Assembly: GCF_016756595.1 (NCBI RefSeq)
Contig: NZ_AP023257.1
Location: 2,310,001-2,374,000, forward strand
DNA: 64,000 nt
Origin: Mesorhizobium sp. L-2-11
GTDB taxonomy: Bacteria; Pseudomonadota; Alphaproteobacteria; Rhizobiales; Rhizobiaceae
Reading direction: 5' to 3'
Shown here: in pieces, positions 61,908 to 64,000 of the stretch
Layout: the number at the start of each line of letters is the position of its first letter
Numbering within the stretch: the first letter of the stretch is position 1
Translations under genes and position numbers: made by a program
Notes under the pieces: model-generated
Told to the model about the DNA's origin: nothing
Seen by the model: only the letters and a program-made list of their open reading frames with translations
The model's database searches: none

Positions 61908-63796
61908 AGCTTTGGCATTCCTTTGGGCCGCATCAGCCGTTTTTGCGCTGCAATGCGGAATGGTGCGTTCGGCGCACCATATCCTGCATAAGCGCCGCGC
62001 CGTTCAACGAACTCGATAATAAACCCTTCTCCGAATGTCGGCGCATAGAGCTGGAAAAATTCGCCGTTGTCGTCGCGGTCATAAAGGATGTTGGCTGAGC
62101 GTAACCGATCGGCGACCTCCGGATCCAAACCGAAGCGCGCTTCTACGTCGTCGTAGTAGTTCATCGAGATCTGAAGCGGTTCGAAGCCGTTGGCCTGCAG
62201 CTTCGCCGCCGTCGCAAAGATGTCGTCCGTCGCGAGTGCCAGATGCTGGACGCCGGAACCAAAGGTTTCGGCGATGAAATGACCAGCCAGGGTGCGGCGA
62301 CTTTCGGCGCCGTTCAGCGTGAGGCGGAAGCGCTTGTCCAGACCCTCGATCACTTGACTGCGCACGAGGCCGGCCGGATCGACGATGTCGACCATCGGGG
62401 TTTTGGTCGTCCTGAAGATCGAGACATAGAACAGCAGCCAACTCGGCATCTCCTCCTGTGCCATGGTCTGCCCGACATGGTCGATACGGGTGAGGCCGAC
62501 GCCATTGCCGGAACTTGCCGCCGTGACCGGCATGAACTCTATGTCCCAGACCTTTGCCAGGTCGGTCTTGGCATCGAGGAAGTAGATCAGTCCGCCGCCG
62601 ACGCCGCGGATCGCCGGGATCGACAACTCGCCGGGCCCGACCCGCTGGTGAAAGATCTCCGCGCCCAGCACCTCGGCGCGCGCCACCGTGGCGGCGGCGT
62701 CCTCGACCTTCAGGCCCATCGCGTATGCCGACGTGCCATGGACAACAAAGGAAGAATGGGCAAAGCCCTGCCGCTCGGTATTGATGACAATATTGATCTC
62801 ACCCTGGCGGTAGAGCGTGACGTCCTTCGAGACGTGCCGACCGGCCTCGACAAACCCGAGCATGCGCAACAGTGATCCAAGCTGTCCGGCGTCCTGGCGA
62901 TCGGCCGCAAACTCGATGAACTCGATCCCTCCAACCCCGATGCGGTCGGGCATGGGCGGGATGGCCATGTCAAGTACCGGTTCTTCACGACGCACCTGAT
63001 CCATCAACCATACGAGCGACCGCCGTCCGTCGACGGAGATCGCCTTTGCCGACCCGCCACGGAACTGGTCGTTGAAAATCTCGAGCGACAGATAGCCGTC
63101 ATAACCGGTTGCCGCGACCGCCTGCATGAACTGTCGCACCGGCAGATCACCTTCGCCTGGCATGTTGCGGAAGTGCCGGCTCCAATAGAGCAAGTCCATT
63201 TCGATCAGCGGCGCGTCGGCGAGTTGGACAATGAAGATCTTGTCCGCGGGTATCGAACGGATCGAGCCGAGTTCAATCCTGCGGGCCAGCGTGTGGAAGG
63301 AATCGAGAACCAGCCCGACGTTCGGATGGTCAGTCCTGCGCACGATTTCCCACGCATCGCGATGATCATTGACGTGACGCCCCCAGGCCAATGCCTCGTA
63401 GCCGACGCGCAGACCGCGCTTGGCGGCGCGCTCGCCAAGCTCGTGAAAGTCCATGGCCGCCCGGTCGATCCCGCCAAGTGAGACCGGCGACACCGACGAG
63501 CATACCAGCATCAGGTCGGTGCCGAGTTCCTGCATGACGTCGAACTTGCGCTCGGCACGATCAAAGGCGCGGTTGCGCTGCGGCTCCGGCAAACCCTCAA
63601 AATCCCTGAACGGCTGGAACAGCGTTATGGTCAGACCTGTGTCACCAGCCATTCGGCCGACGTCGCGCGGTGAGCCGTCAAAGGCGAGGAAATCGTTCTC
63701 GAAGATTTCGACACCGTCGAAGCCCGCGGCGGAAATTGCCGCGAATTTCTCCGCCAGGTCACCGGCGATCGACACCGTCGCGATCGACGTCTTCAA
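61904..63796 (-). CDS. quiC: 3-dehydroshikimate dehydratase QuiC (TIM-barrel plus dioxygenase-like domain)
   Basis: A 630-residue two-domain protein. Residues about 1-275 form a sugar-phosphate-isomerase-like TIM barrel that makes protocatechuate from 3-dehydroshikimate; metal-ligand Glu/Asp/His residues lie in GYEALAWGRHVND, VLDSFHTL and YLSLEIFNDQF. Residues about 290-630 are a 4-hydroxyphenylpyruvate-dioxygenase-like vicinal-oxygen-chelate domain (LTRIDHVGQTM, GSGVQHLALAT, FFQLYAP, FIIEFVERRG). I chose TTG 63796 behind GGGAGGAGG. It is the first gene of the operon, linking quinate and shikimate breakdown to the pca genes. Confidence 0.92.
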   Translation of the reverse strand: MKTSIATVSIAGDLAEKFAAISAAGFDGVEIFENDFLAFDGSPRDVGRMAGDTGLTITLFQPFRDFEGLPEPQRNRAFDRAERKFDVMQELGTDLMLVCSSVSPVSLGGIDRAAMDFHELGERAAKRGLRVGYEALAWGRHVNDHRDAWEIVRRTDHPNVGLVLDSFHTLARRIELGSIRSIPADKIFIVQLADAPLIEMDLLYWSRHFRNMPGEGDLPVRQFMQAVAATGYDGYLSLEIFNDQFRGGSAKAISVDGRRSLVWLMDQVRREEPVLDMAIPPMPDRIGVGGIEFIEFAADRQDAGQLGSLLRMLGFVEAGRHVSKDVTLYRQGEINIVINTERQGFAHSSFVVHGTSAYAMGLKVEDAAATVARAEVLGAEIFHQRVGPGELSIPAIRGVGGGLIYFLDAKTDLAKVWDIEFMPVTAASSGNGVGLTRIDHVGQTMAQEEMPSWLLFYVSIFRTTKTPMVDIVDPAGLVRSQVIEGLDKRFRLTLNGAESRRTLAGHFIAETFGSGVQHLALATDDIFATAAKLQANGFEPLQISMNYYDDVEARFGLDPEVADRLRSANILYDRDDNGEFFQLYAPTFGEGFIIEFVERRGAYAGYGAPNAPFRIAAQKRLMRPKGMPKL

Positions 63797-63823
63797 ACGC
63801 GCCTCCTCCCTGGTTTGTTGTGA

Positions 63824-63837
63824 ACGAACCAGTTCGT
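63824..63837. promoter_or_regulatory. Palindromic operator candidate upstream of quiC
   Basis: ACGAAC-CA-GTTCGT forms a perfect 6+6 palindrome with a 2-bp centre, 28 bp upstream of the quiC start, and is followed by AT-rich sequence. The size and symmetry fit a TetR- or IclR-type operator. The partial gene next door is a plausible source of the regulator. Confidence 0.55.
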
Positions 63838-63881
63838 ACATAATTAAAGCAACGCTGGCAGCGCCGCAAGTTCCGGCGCGC

Positions 63882-64000
63882 TCAGCGTTCTGCGGGAGCT
63901 CTGTCCTTGGCGACAAAACGCAACAGCATCTCGACGCTGTTGCGTTTGAGCCGCTCGAGTTGTGCCGGCGCGCCGAAGTCGCGTCCGAAGATCATCGAAA
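63882..64000 (-). CDS. 3' end of a probable TetR-type regulator (partial)
   Basis: The minus frame enters from the window edge and ends at the TGA at 63884-63882. It encodes SMIFGRDFGAPAQLERLKRN, then VEMLLRFVAKDRAPAER. The short helical, amphipathic C-terminus is like that of TetR/AcrR regulators, but the diagnostic N-terminal helix-turn-helix is outside the window. Position upstream of quiC on the same strand, beside a palindrome, favours a regulatory role. Confidence 0.5.
   Translation of the reverse strand, partial: SMIFGRDFGAPAQLERLKRNSVEMLLRFVAKDRAPAER

Overview
This is a GC-rich chromosomal (or large-replicon) window. Its gene content suggests an alphaproteobacterium of the Rhizobiales/Hyphomicrobiales, most likely Mesorhizobium or a close relative. 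The evidence is a two-gene Fdh1-type formate dehydrogenase (fused NuoE-NuoF beta subunit plus 2Fe-2S/4Fe-4S/Mo alpha subunit), many ABC importers for sugars, sugar acids and amides, a quiC-pca protocatechuate operon, DUF1127, and long palindromic intergenic repeats of the kind I associate with Mesorhizobium. The species assignment is inference; no rRNA or tRNA is present.

Layout. (1) 1-12978: formate oxidation and molybdenum/tungsten cofactor island. It holds a WD40-cytochrome c protein, a DUF6494 protein, three MoeA-like proteins (one fused to a periplasmic-binding-protein-like domain), MobA, FdhD, a TusA-like protein and the FDH subunits. (2) 13041-26942: sugar-acid catabolic locus. An ABC importer, an enolase-superfamily dehydratase and an RraA-like aldolase lie on the minus strand; a GntR regulator and three more enolase-superfamily enzymes lie on the plus strand. 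The locus looks inactivated: the RraA-like gene is split by an IS66 element with a perfect 8-bp target duplication, and the solute-binding-protein gene has an in-frame TGA at codon 400. (3) 27014-32760: a 5'-3' exonuclease, a 34-residue membrane peptide, a DUF2905 gene split by a second, apparently identical IS66 copy, and an IS256-family element.

(4) 32759-40384: amide-utilisation operon. An AmiC-like sensor and an AmiR-like ANTAR antiterminator lie upstream of a leader with two tandem hexaloop hairpins and an intrinsic terminator, followed by a nitrilase-superfamily hydrolase, a binding protein, LivH, a LivM-LivG fusion and LivF. (5) 40597-44011: small genes and debris: a 58-residue membrane protein, a MITE-like palindromic element, a truncated acetyltransferase, a methyltransferase, an IS66 remnant, a LysR regulator and a DUF1127 protein. 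(6) 44211-54343: probable pectin/uronate oligomer operon (GH105 hydrolase, KduI, an unrecognised 841-residue protein, ABC importer) with a divergent LacI regulator. (7) 54382-58092: flavin reductase, LLM flavin monooxygenase, GntR/UTRA regulator and Gfo/Idh/MocA dehydrogenase. (8) 58258-63796: quiC-pcaD-pcaC-pcaH-pcaG-pcaB, converting 3-dehydroshikimate through protocatechuate to 3-oxoadipate, preceded by a palindromic operator and the 3' end of a probable TetR-type regulator.

The strongest leads are the ANTAR-type leader (38376-38466), the decayed four-enolase locus, the IS66 insertion scars, the 841-residue uronate-operon protein and the intergenic repeats placed between binding-protein and permease genes.
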